Origin: Paenibacillus hexagrammi
Lineage (GTDB): Bacteria; Bacillota; Bacilli; Paenibacillales; NBRC-103111
Direction: 5' to 3'
NCBI RefSeq assembly: GCF_021513275.1
Contig: NZ_CP090978.1
Coordinates: 62,001 to 126,000, forward strand
Length of the DNA stretch: 64,000 bases
A model generated the notes under the pieces. It was not told the DNA's origin. It did not search any database and was given only the letters and a program-made list of their open reading frames with translations. Position 1 is the first letter of the stretch. Each line of letters starts with the position of its first letter. Positions 36,427 through 45,662 of the stretch are shown in pieces. A program made the translations under genes and the position numbers.

Positions 36427-38919
36427 ATGAAAGTGAAAGTAAGCAATAACTTATTGCAAGTTGTGGATGGGAACCATTATATAGAGCTGCTGACAGATGG
36501 AGCCAAATATCGTATTTATCTGATGAATGATTCGATTGTCCGGGTCCGCGGAACCTTCGACGAGCAATTCGCCGAGGAAGCTTCGTATACGCTGACCATG
36601 ACTGCTTGGGACGACAAAATGGACGGCATGATCGAGGACCGCAAGAGGGTCGAAGCTCTGCCGGCTCGGTATGAAGATGCCGGGACGCATCTGCTGCTCA
36701 CTACGAAGGAATTACGCGTCATCATTCATAAGAGCCCGTTCGCGATTGAAATTCAAGATGCGGAAGGCCGCGTGCTTCATGAGGACGTGAAAGAACGCTC
36801 TTACGTGAAGGATAAGCAGGGAAGGCTCTATCACTATTCCACGCTGAAGGACGAAGACTACTATTACGGCTTTGGTGAGAAGAGCGGTTATTTGAACAAA
36901 AAGCATCGCCGAATGCGGATGCACAATGTCGATACGATCGGCTACGATTCCGAGCATACGGATCCGCTATATAAGCATATTCCGTTTTATATTAAATTTA
37001 ACGGAGCTTCGCAAACTGCCACAGGTCTGTTCTACCATAACAGCTACGATTCTGCCTTCGACATGGGTTGCGAGCGCAGCGGCTATTGGAGCAAGTACAG
37101 CTATTTTTGCGCGGACGGCGGGGAATTGGATTATTTCTTCATGCATGGACCGCAAATCAAGGACGTTGTCCGACATTATACCGATTTGACAGGCAAAACG
37201 ATCCTGCCGACGAAATACTCCTTGGGGTATATGGGTTCTACGATGTATTACACGGAGCTGGAGGAAAATTCAGATCAAGCGATCCTGAACTTCGTCGATC
37301 GATGCAAGGCGGAAGGCATTCCATGCGACGGATTTTTCATGTCCTCCGGCTACACGACCGGCGATAATGGCAAGCGCTATGTATTCAACTGGAACTACAA
37401 GCGTTTCCCTGACCCTAAAGCCTTCATTGAACAAATGCGGAGCAAGGGAGTGGCGCTTGCGCCTAATATTAAGCCGGGTATGCTGCTCACGCATCCGCAT
37501 TACCAACAATTTGATGAAGCGGGAGCCTATATTCAAGATGACGAGGGCGAGAAGTCCGTCACAGACCGCTATTGGGGCGGGCAGGCTTCCTTCGTTGACT
37601 TTACGAACCCTAAAGGCAGAGAGCTGTGGAAGCACCATCTGAAATCCTCGTTCATCAATCTGGGCGTCACCTCGATTTGGAACGATAACAACGAATATGA
37701 AATTAACAACCCGGATGCGCTTTGCGAGTTTGAAGGCGACAAAAAGGAGATTAGCGCTTTGCGTCCGCTCCTTCCGAACTTGATGGCTCAAATGGCCAAA
37801 GAAGCGATCGCAGAGGCTGCTCCAAATACAAGACCTTATATCGTGAACCGCGCGGGATTTGCCGGTATCCAGCGTTACGCCCAGACCTGGGCGGGAGACA
37901 ACAATACGAGCTGGCACAGCTTGAAGTTCAACGTTCCTGTCATTCTTGGCATGGGCCTGTCCGGTGTGGCGAATCAAGGTTGCGACATCGGTGGCTTCTT
38001 CGGACCTGCGCCGGAGCCGGAACTGTTCGTCCGTTGGGTACAGAACGGTATTTTCCAACCGAGATTCTCCATTCATTCCTGTAATACCGACAATACCGTT
38101 ACTGAGCCTTGGATGTATCCTTCGTATACGTCGTATATCCGGGATGCCATTCAGCTTCGTTACCGCTTGGTTCCGTATTTCTACTCGCTGCTGCATGAAG
38201 CTTCCGTAGAAGGTTCACCTGTGATGCGCCCTATGGTGTATGAATTCCAAGCAGACCCTGCAACATGGGAAGAAAGCTTTGACTTCATGCTCGGACGCTC
38301 CCTTCTAGTGGCCAATGTCCTCGACAAAGACGCGGCAACGAGAAAAGTATACCTGCCGGGAGGCAGCGAATGGTTCGACTGGTATACGAAAAAGCACTAT
38401 GCCGGCGGACAGACTGTGGAGCTGGACGTGAACTTAAGCTCCATTCCGATGTTCATCCGCAGCGGAGCGATTATTCCCATGGCGCCGAAACTGCATAATA
38501 TACACAATGAACGCATTGAGGAGCTGCACCTGTTGGTCGAGCCGTCTGAAAATACGAGCTTCGTGCTCTATGAAGACGATGGCACTACGAACAATTACCA
38601 AAATGGTGAGTATCTGAGAACTACCATTAGCGTTGCTACAGAGCGCAATACCGTCATTTCTTTCAAAAAAGAAGGGACTTATGCAAGCAGCGTGAAACGA
38701 CTGGTCGTTGATCTGATTTGCAAGAAAATCGCGCCTGTTCAAGTCACCCTGCAGGGCCGCAAGCTGCCGATGTTCCTGGATCGCGCGGAATGGGAATCGA
38801 ATGGCGAGGGCTGGTACTACGATCTTGAGCAGAAAACAACGAAGATCAAGCTGGCCAACAGCGACGCGGATATGGATATCGCGGTTAACTTCGATGTGAG
38901 AGACCTGATTTCGATTTAG
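36427..38919 (+). CDS. GH31 alpha-glucosidase-like enzyme (DNNE type)
   Basis: This 830-residue GH31 enzyme has an N-terminal beta-sandwich, a catalytic barrel (about residues 260-610) and C-terminal beta domains. The nucleophile Asp420 is in SIWNDNNEYE, a variant of the commoner WxDMNE. The acid/base Asp491 is in WAGDNNTSW. It has no signal peptide, so it acts in the cytoplasm on an imported alpha-glycoside. The DNNE form is known to me from a gut-bacterial alpha-glucosidase that prefers alpha-1,6 bonds; specificity here is uncertain. glpK and glpD flank it on both sides, so one product is probably glycerol. Confidence 0.9.
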   Translation: MKVKVSNNLLQVVDGNHYIELLTDGAKYRIYLMNDSIVRVRGTFDEQFAEEASYTLTMTAWDDKMDGMIEDRKRVEALPARYEDAGTHLLLTTKELRVIIHKSPFAIEIQDAEGRVLHEDVKERSYVKDKQGRLYHYSTLKDEDYYYGFGEKSGYLNKKHRRMRMHNVDTIGYDSEHTDPLYKHIPFYIKFNGASQTATGLFYHNSYDSAFDMGCERSGYWSKYSYFCADGGELDYFFMHGPQIKDVVRHYTDLTGKTILPTKYSLGYMGSTMYYTELEENSDQAILNFVDRCKAEGIPCDGFFMSSGYTTGDNGKRYVFNWNYKRFPDPKAFIEQMRSKGVALAPNIKPGMLLTHPHYQQFDEAGAYIQDDEGEKSVTDRYWGGQASFVDFTNPKGRELWKHHLKSSFINLGVTSIWNDNNEYEINNPDALCEFEGDKKEISALRPLLPNLMAQMAKEAIAEAAPNTRPYIVNRAGFAGIQRYAQTWAGDNNTSWHSLKFNVPVILGMGLSGVANQGCDIGGFFGPAPEPELFVRWVQNGIFQPRFSIHSCNTDNTVTEPWMYPSYTSYIRDAIQLRYRLVPYFYSLLHEASVEGSPVMRPMVYEFQADPATWEESFDFMLGRSLLVANVLDKDAATRKVYLPGGSEWFDWYTKKHYAGGQTVELDVNLSSIPMFIRSGAIIPMAPKLHNIHNERIEELHLLVEPSENTSFVLYEDDGTTNNYQNGEYLRTTISVATERNTVISFKKEGTYASSVKRLVVDLICKKIAPVQVTLQGRKLPMFLDRAEWESNGEGWYYDLEQKTTKIKLANSDADMDIAVNFDVRDLISI

Positions 38920-38967
38920 TTTCATAGAGAGAACAGTTATTACAGGTTAGACTTGGGAGGTAGCGAG

Positions 38968-40629
38968 ATGGCTGAAGCCTTTTCGAGCAGGACAAGAACG
39001 GAACTACTGCAAGCTTTGAATAACCAATCATTTGATGTATTGATCATCGGCGGCGGAATTACGGGGGCGGGTATCGCCCTCGATGCAACAACGCGGGGCA
39101 TGCGTACGGTGCTTGTAGAAATGCAGGACTTTGCCGCGGGAACGTCCAGCCGTTCAACCAAGCTGGTTCATGGCGGACTTCGATATCTGAAGCAGCTTGA
39201 GGTGAAGATGGTCGCGGAAGTGGGCAAGGAGCGCGCGGTCGTCTATGAGAATGGACCTCACGTCACGACACCGGAGTGGATGCTGCTGCCGTTTCATAAA
39301 GGCGGAACCTTCGGAGCGCTGAGCACCTCCTTGGGGCTGATGCTGTATGATTTCCTGGCAGGGGTCAAGCGGAGTGAACGCCGGACCATGCTGAATGTGG
39401 ATGAAACACTCCGCCGTGTGCCGCTCGTCAAGCGTGACGGGCTTAAGGGCAGCGGCGTATATGTGGAATACCGGACCGATGATGCCCGGCTCACGATCGA
39501 GGTCATGAAAGAAGCGGTCTCCCGTGGCGCCAAGGCTATGAACTACGCGAAGGTGGAGCAGTTTATTTATAAGGACCGCAAAGTGGTTGGGGTTAAAGTG
39601 AAGGATGTTGTAGGCGGCGGCGAATATGACATTTATGCCAACAAAATTGTCAATGCAGCCGGACCTTGGGTAGATACCCTGCGCGAGCTAGATAAGTCCA
39701 AGACGAGAAAGCATCTGCAGCTGACCAAAGGCGTGCATCTGGTCATCGATCAATCGCGCTTTCCTTTGAAGCAAGCGGTCTATTTCGATACGCCGGACGG
39801 ACGGATGGTCTTCGCGATTCCGCGCGACGGCAAAGCGTATGTGGGCACGACCGATACCGTCTACAAAGGCGATGCCGTCAATCCGAGAATGACCTCGGCG
39901 GACCGCGCCTATATCATCGATGCGATTAACTATATGTTCCCGACCGTGGGCATCACGGACCAAGATGTCGAGTCCAGCTGGGCCGGTCTGCGTCCGCTCA
40001 TTTTTGAAGAAGGGAAAAGTGCGTCAGAGATTTCCCGTAAGGATGAGATCTGGGAGTCGGACTCGGGACTCATTACGATAGCCGGGGGCAAACTAACGGG
40101 TTACCGCAAAATGGCGGAGATGGTCGTCGATCGACTCGATGAGCTGTTCAAGAAAGAAGGCGTAACTCGCTTCACCGGCTGCATCACCAAGCCGATGCCA
40201 ATCTCCGGTGGCGACGTAGGAGGGCCGGGGCAATTCCCTGCTTACATCCAGCGGAAAGCGGCGGAAGGCGTCAAGCACGGATTCCATAAGGAGCAGGCCG
40301 AGATGCTTGCTCGTAAATACGGCTCCAATATTGACCGTGTTTACGAGTTGGTGAAACAGTATGAGGAGAAAGGCGTGAAGAGCGACCTGCCTAAGGACGT
40401 TCTGGCCATGATCCTGTACGCGCTTGAAGCGGAAATGACGGTGAAACCAGCCGACTTCTTTATCCGCCGTACCGGTAAGCTGCTGTTCGATATCGCTTGG
40501 GTACGTCAATATAAAGCCTCTGTTATTGACTTTATGGCTGAATATTTGGGCTGGAGTGAGGAGCAGAAGAATACTTACAGCGAAGAGCTGGAGAAGTATT
40601 TGCATGATGCTGTGATCCCAGCGGAGTGA
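38968..40629 (+). CDS. glpD: FAD-dependent glycerol-3-phosphate dehydrogenase
   Basis: This 553-residue enzyme oxidises glycerol 3-phosphate to dihydroxyacetone phosphate and passes electrons to quinone at the membrane. The FAD-binding Rossmann motif DVLIIGGGITGAGIALDATT and the family stretch SSRSTKLVHGGLRYL are clear, with a typical C-terminal helical domain. ATG 38968 has GGGAGG seven bases upstream. Together with glpK it takes glycerol into glycolysis. A terminator follows, so this is the last gene of the operon that starts at the first AraC or binding-protein gene. Confidence 0.96.
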   Translation: MAEAFSSRTRTELLQALNNQSFDVLIIGGGITGAGIALDATTRGMRTVLVEMQDFAAGTSSRSTKLVHGGLRYLKQLEVKMVAEVGKERAVVYENGPHVTTPEWMLLPFHKGGTFGALSTSLGLMLYDFLAGVKRSERRTMLNVDETLRRVPLVKRDGLKGSGVYVEYRTDDARLTIEVMKEAVSRGAKAMNYAKVEQFIYKDRKVVGVKVKDVVGGGEYDIYANKIVNAAGPWVDTLRELDKSKTRKHLQLTKGVHLVIDQSRFPLKQAVYFDTPDGRMVFAIPRDGKAYVGTTDTVYKGDAVNPRMTSADRAYIIDAINYMFPTVGITDQDVESSWAGLRPLIFEEGKSASEISRKDEIWESDSGLITIAGGKLTGYRKMAEMVVDRLDELFKKEGVTRFTGCITKPMPISGGDVGGPGQFPAYIQRKAAEGVKHGFHKEQAEMLARKYGSNIDRVYELVKQYEEKGVKSDLPKDVLAMILYALEAEMTVKPADFFIRRTGKLLFDIAWVRQYKASVIDFMAEYLGWSEEQKNTYSEELEKYLHDAVIPAE

Positions 40630-40640
40630 AAAAATTCGAG

Positions 40641-40677
40641 AAGGCCGATACCGAATGAAACCGGTATCGGCTTTTTG
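40641..40677 (+). terminator. Terminator after glpD
   Basis: AAGGCCGATACC pairs with GGTATCGGCTTT around nine bases, followed by TTTTT. It closes the transport and glycerol operon. Confidence 0.9.
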
Positions 40678-40787
40678 TTATCGTAATTTAACACCGATTT
40701 CTCTTAAGATTAGACATGGCTTGATGGTAAGCGGTTTCATATACTTGTTTCAAGGCATATCTGATCATGAGATGGAGGTTGTAAGAT

Positions 40788-43700
40788 TTGAAGTTGGTTA
40801 TAAAAAAGCTTATTTTGCTATGGATGGCACTGCTGCTCATTATACCTGCACCTGCCAGCGTCTACGGAGCTGAGGATTCGGGGGGAGGAGCGAATACGCC
40901 TGAAGGCTATGTTCGAATCAAGAACAAATGGTTGGGGACTTATCTATATGAAGACTCCAGTCAAGTTGTTCGATATGGCTTTACAAGCATCACAGATCCT
41001 AGTTCGGAATGGATCGTCGAAAGCGCATCCGGAAGTTCCTCGAACAAAAGGATCAAGAATCGGGCCACTGGCCATTACATCACGATGGATCAAGTAAACG
41101 GACGCCGCACGGCGGTTACAACGGCAGATGGAGCAAGCGGCACACTTAGCGATCAATGGATGATCGAAGATGCGAGCAGACCCGGATATGTGACGATCCG
41201 CACGGCAACGACGCCGAATGTCAACAATTTTATCCATGTGGAGGATCAGCTCAGCTTTGCGGAAGTAAGCTCTGATATCGGCGCAATCTGGGAAAGCCCG
41301 CAGTGGAAGCTGGAGCCGGTTAACGAGGCTGCGCCTGTGCGCATTGTCAATAAATTCAGAGAGGGCCAGTACTTGTATGAGGACAAGGACGGCCTGGTGG
41401 AATTCGGCAAAGTGCCGCTGAATGATGCAACCTCACACTGGTATATAGAGTCCGTCCATGCTGATTCGAGCGGAATAACAAGCGTACGCATCCAAAACCG
41501 ATCAACCGGCCATTACATTACGCAAGGCGTTTTTTATGACAAAATCCAAAGCTTGCCTGCCGCTGACTCCAAAGTCAATCAGTGGATTATGGCTGACGGC
41601 ACGGAGCAAGGCTGGGTAACGTTCACCAATGTGGACGCCTTGGATCAAAGCTCGAACTACGTACTCAATACGCAATTTGACGATACGTTTGTGCGATCGA
41701 ACGATTGGCCGACACGAGACAGCGTTCCGCCTCAACAAAATGATAATGCACAGTGGAAAATAGAGCCTGCAGCCGATGTAGCGCCCGTTAGAATTGCTGC
41801 GTTTACGGAACACCAATTGAGCGATACTTATTTGTATGAGGATAACAGCATGGTCAAATACGGTGCATGGGATAGCTCATCGGTTACTTCGTCGGTCTAC
41901 TACCAGTGGCTGGTAGAGGATTATAACGGCAACAAACGGATCAAAAATATGGCGACCGGCAGCTACATGTCGGTTCAGGATGCCGTCTATGCAGCGAATC
42001 CGCTTCTAAGCTTGCCGACTGCGGATAACTTGGGCGGTGATCAATGGAGAATAACCCCATCAGCCATTTACGATGATTATGTGACAGTACAAAACGCGGT
42101 CTACTCATCCGCAAATATTCATATCACGGACAATCTTGGCTTTGTACAGGCTTCGCCAGCCGATCCCAACACGAATCCGGCGCAATGGCTGTTCGAGGAT
42201 CCGAATGCCGCATCAGCAGCGACGCAATATGTGCAAATTCAAAATGAATGGCAATCGCTGTCCATGTATGAAGACGATAACGGCGATTTGAAATACGGCA
42301 ACGTGAAAGCGGACGATTACAGAGGCCAATGGCTCATCGAACGTTTCGCCGGACGTAAACGGATTCAAAACCGTGCAACCGGGCACTACATCAATATCCA
42401 GGACATGTCCGGCGGACATATTCGCGTAACGGATGTGGAAGACAGCTGGAACAGCGCTGTTTGGGTCGTGGAAACGTTAAGCGGCGGCGCCAAACTTATT
42501 CACAGTGTGAATGACAGCAACAGCGACATCAACCATCAGAAGTTTATCCACCTTCAGAATTTGTTGAAGTACGCAGAGTATGGGGAGATTAATCGCAGCT
42601 GGGGCAGCCCCCATTGGAAATTCATTCCGGTAACGGATGATTCGGCGAAGTTTTATTTATTGAAAAACAAAGCGACCGGAGCTTATTTCTATGAAGAAAT
42701 CACGCCGGGTGTGGAGAACGGCAAAGTGAAATATGGGGACATCGACCCCCATGCTGCGACAGCCCAATGGTACATGGAGGATGCTGGCGGGGGGCCGCAA
42801 TACATCAGAAACCGGGCTACCGGCCACTACATCGCGATGGAAGGCGTAGATCCCAGTGATGACGGGCAGAGTACTCCGCTGCAAAGCATGAATGTGGATC
42901 TGAGCTGGGGCATTGCCAGTCCGAAATGGTTCATTGAGAACGCTCCTGCGGATGGCTATAAAGTGATCCGAAGCGGTTGGACCGGAGAGCATTACATCAA
43001 TGTAAAGGATCAGACCGGCTATGCGCAATCCAATAAACAAGTAGCGGACCAGGATTCAGCGCAATTCGCATTTGAACAGGCGCCTGAAGTGCCGATCCAG
43101 TTGCCTCAAGGGTTCGTTCGGATTAAGAATACAGCTACGAACCAGTATTTATATGAAAACAACCGCGGTATCGTCATGTATGGTACGCCGGAAGCGAATA
43201 ATGGATACGCTCACTGGAGCATCGAGTCGGCGGGCGGCTGGCAGAGGTTGAAGAACCGGGCTACCGGACATTATATGGTGCTGAATCCTGACTACACGTA
43301 TATCCAGAGCGAAGCTGCGGACGTGGATGATGAGGCATCTCGCTGGGCGGTAGAAAGCAATAACGGAGGATCTACCTATCTGATCCACAGTACGCAGAAT
43401 CATTTTAACGATGAGTATGTGAATGTGCAAAATGGCCTGGGTTACCCGGAAAGGGGCTTATACCCTAATCAGTTTGCGACGCTGCAATGGAACTTTGAGC
43501 AAGCTTCGGACGATTTTGTAACTCCTAGTTCTGATGAGGCGAGAAATGAACACACACACACAACGATTTTTAACGATACGAATTATTCGAAAATTGTTAA
43601 TAAGAAGACGAAGCAATCCTTGTATGAAAAGAATGGAGCAGCTCTTTCAACTGGTGAAGAACAGAGCGATTTCAGCGATCAATGGATGATTCAAGATTTT

Positions 43701-45662
43701 AATGGACGCAAGCTGCTGCAGAATCGGGCGACCGGCCATCTGCTGTCTGCATCCCCCAATCAAGCTGCGGTGCTTACCAATGATACCGACCCGGTCAATC
43801 CAACCAGTCAATGGGTCCTTCAGGATGAGCTTGGATACATGAAAGTCGTAAATGCAGCTCAGCAGCTCCATTTGTATGAAGCTCAAGACGATGTGCGACT
43901 TGATAAGTTAAGTAATGCCGAGCAGGGCAGTGCAGATTGGATGATTGTGCCTGTTCCGGGCGAAGCTGTCTATGAAGCAGAGGATGCATTTATTTCGGGA
44001 GGCGTGCATAAAGCGGATTCTATCGCGTCCTTTACAGGAACCGGTTATGTCGACGATTTCTCAGCGGATGGCGCTAAAGTGATTTTTGGTGTGAATGCGC
44101 AGGAAGGACAGGAATATGACGCAACGCTACGTTATCAAAATCCAGCTGACACTGCCGAGCAATTAACGGTCTATGTGAACGGATTGCATGCAGAGCAAAT
44201 TACTTTTGATGCAGGAAATGGTTCAGATGAGTGGAAGACGATGGACCTCAACCTTCAGCTCCGTGCAGGCTATAACTCGGTTACGGTCGAAGCGGGGGGA
44301 TCGGGCTCCGGTCAAATAGCGATCGATTCCTTGACGCTGCACAATGCGGTCAATAAAGCCTACCGGGGCGCGATTCAGCCCTATATAACGTACGAAGCGG
44401 AGTACGCGGTGACGAATGGATCATTGATCGGGCCATCACGCACATACCGCGAAGTGGCTAATGAAGCGTCCGGCCGCAAAGCTGTGAAGCTGGACCAAGC
44501 CGGCCAATATGTCAAATTTACGACTGCGAAGCAGGCGAATTCGATTGTGCTCCGCTATGCGATACCGGATAGCGCTTCCGGTACAGGCATTCAAACGACA
44601 CTTGGCTTGTATGTAAATGATGTCAAAGTGAAAGACTTGAAATTGACATCCAAATATGCTTGGGAATACGGCAACTATCCTTGGTCGAACGACCCGCAGC
44701 AGGGCAGCGCACACCGATTCTTCGATGAAGTACATGCGCTGATCGGGGATGTTCCGGCAGGCGCCGAAATTACGCTGAAAAACGATGCGAACACAGCAGA
44801 TTACTATATCATTGATTTTGCCGAGCTGGAGCAAGTGGACGATCAGCCTTATGAACAGCCGCAAGGATTTCTTTCTGTTACTGATTTTGGCGCTGTTGCA
44901 GGTGACGGTCAGGATGATTCGGATGCGTTCCAAGCTGCCATGGATGCGGCCAAAGCTCAGCGAAAGGGAGTTTGGTTCCCGGCAGGTGCGTATGAACTCG
45001 ATAACGGCGGACAATTGTTCATGCTGGACAATGTCACGATCCGCGGAGCGGGCATGTGGCATACGACGCTTAAAGGCGCGAAGTTTTATGGAATCGGCAG
45101 CCATATCCGCGTGTATGACCTGTTCCTGGACGGGGAATTGAACGTCAGGGATGACGAAGCGCACACGAATGGTTTTGAGGGTGCTTTTGGTCCCGGTTCA
45201 ACGATCCAAAGTGTTTGGATCGAGCATACGAAGACGGCGATGTGGATCGCCCGCGCGAAGCCGCAATTCGGCTTTAACAGCGACATCTACACGAATGAAT
45301 TTTATGTAGCCGGTCTGCGCATGCGCAATTTGATGGCGGACGGCATCAATTTCAGCATTAACACGAAGAACAGCATGGTCGAGCAGTCCAATGTCAGATA
45401 TCCCGGCGATGACGGGCTGGCGATGTGGTCTACGCTTACGACCGGATATCCGGACGATTTTACGGAAAATAATACGTTCCGCTTCGATACGGTCCAGCTT
45501 CCCTGGTTATCCAACAACATGGTCGTCTTTGGCGGTAAGGATAACAACATGCAGGATAATGTGCTGTCCGATACAATCGGACTGGGAGGGGGATCGTCGT
45601 CTCGACGCGGTTCGAACCGACTCCGTTCAGCGGAACAACTTCTGTCGAGCGAAATACGTTGA
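40788..45662 (+). CDS. Giant secreted glucanase-like protein, N-terminal frame
   Basis: The start is TTG 40788 with GGAGG nine bases upstream, followed by a signal peptide ending near PASVYGA. Seven tandem repeats of about 150 residues begin near residues 41, 183, 334, 481, 621, 776 and 935. Each has motifs like RIKN...YLYED and RIKNRATGHYI; they look like beta-trefoil (ricin-type or actin-crosslinking-like) carbohydrate-binding units. Two CBM6/35-like domains begin near 1061 and 1201 (YEAE starts). A right-handed beta-helix catalytic domain begins near 1364 (DFGAVAGDGQDDSDAF) with an adjacent DD pair at about 1541-1542, as in GH87/GH49-type alpha-glucanases. After residue ~1600 the frame shifts: GGGSSSRRG replaces the expected GGGIVVSTRFEP. 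Confidence 0.75.
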   Translation: MKLVIKKLILLWMALLLIIPAPASVYGAEDSGGGANTPEGYVRIKNKWLGTYLYEDSSQVVRYGFTSITDPSSEWIVESASGSSSNKRIKNRATGHYITMDQVNGRRTAVTTADGASGTLSDQWMIEDASRPGYVTIRTATTPNVNNFIHVEDQLSFAEVSSDIGAIWESPQWKLEPVNEAAPVRIVNKFREGQYLYEDKDGLVEFGKVPLNDATSHWYIESVHADSSGITSVRIQNRSTGHYITQGVFYDKIQSLPAADSKVNQWIMADGTEQGWVTFTNVDALDQSSNYVLNTQFDDTFVRSNDWPTRDSVPPQQNDNAQWKIEPAADVAPVRIAAFTEHQLSDTYLYEDNSMVKYGAWDSSSVTSSVYYQWLVEDYNGNKRIKNMATGSYMSVQDAVYAANPLLSLPTADNLGGDQWRITPSAIYDDYVTVQNAVYSSANIHITDNLGFVQASPADPNTNPAQWLFEDPNAASAATQYVQIQNEWQSLSMYEDDNGDLKYGNVKADDYRGQWLIERFAGRKRIQNRATGHYINIQDMSGGHIRVTDVEDSWNSAVWVVETLSGGAKLIHSVNDSNSDINHQKFIHLQNLLKYAEYGEINRSWGSPHWKFIPVTDDSAKFYLLKNKATGAYFYEEITPGVENGKVKYGDIDPHAATAQWYMEDAGGGPQYIRNRATGHYIAMEGVDPSDDGQSTPLQSMNVDLSWGIASPKWFIENAPADGYKVIRSGWTGEHYINVKDQTGYAQSNKQVADQDSAQFAFEQAPEVPIQLPQGFVRIKNTATNQYLYENNRGIVMYGTPEANNGYAHWSIESAGGWQRLKNRATGHYMVLNPDYTYIQSEAADVDDEASRWAVESNNGGSTYLIHSTQNHFNDEYVNVQNGLGYPERGLYPNQFATLQWNFEQASDDFVTPSSDEARNEHTHTTIFNDTNYSKIVNKKTKQSLYEKNGAALSTGEEQSDFSDQWMIQDFNGRKLLQNRATGHLLSASPNQAAVLTNDTDPVNPTSQWVLQDELGYMKVVNAAQQLHLYEAQDDVRLDKLSNAEQGSADWMIVPVPGEAVYEAEDAFISGGVHKADSIASFTGTGYVDDFSADGAKVIFGVNAQEGQEYDATLRYQNPADTAEQLTVYVNGLHAEQITFDAGNGSDEWKTMDLNLQLRAGYNSVTVEAGGSGSGQIAIDSLTLHNAVNKAYRGAIQPYITYEAEYAVTNGSLIGPSRTYREVANEASGRKAVKLDQAGQYVKFTTAKQANSIVLRYAIPDSASGTGIQTTLGLYVNDVKVKDLKLTSKYAWEYGNYPWSNDPQQGSAHRFFDEVHALIGDVPAGAEITLKNDANTADYYIIDFAELEQVDDQPYEQPQGFLSVTDFGAVAGDGQDDSDAFQAAMDAAKAQRKGVWFPAGAYELDNGGQLFMLDNVTIRGAGMWHTTLKGAKFYGIGSHIRVYDLFLDGELNVRDDEAHTNGFEGAFGPGSTIQSVWIEHTKTAMWIARAKPQFGFNSDIYTNEFYVAGLRMRNLMADGINFSINTKNSMVEQSNVRYPGDDGLAMWSTLTTGYPDDFTENNTFRFDTVQLPWLSNNMVVFGGKDNNMQDNVLSDTIGLGGGSSSRRGSNRLRSAEQLLSSEIR
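45588..45592 (+). other. G5 tract at the frameshift in the giant glucanase gene
   Basis: Adding one G to this run lets the upstream frame continue as GGGIVVSTRFEPTPFSG into the downstream frame. A one-base loss in the run explains the break. It could be a real mutation, a variable tract or a sequencing error. Confidence 0.7.

Noticed and set aside
37270-38196. Open frame of 308 codons on the minus strand
   Set aside because: It is a shadow of the GH31 gene, whose catalytic motifs are in the plus frame.
40908-43950. DNA-level tandem repeats as an assembly artefact in the giant glucanase gene
   Set aside because: The seven repeats are diverged at both nucleotide and protein level, so they are old domain duplications rather than collapsed or expanded copies.
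44436-45164. Open frame of 242 codons on the minus strand
   Set aside because: It is opposite the carbohydrate-binding and catalytic domains of the giant glucanase and has no start signal.
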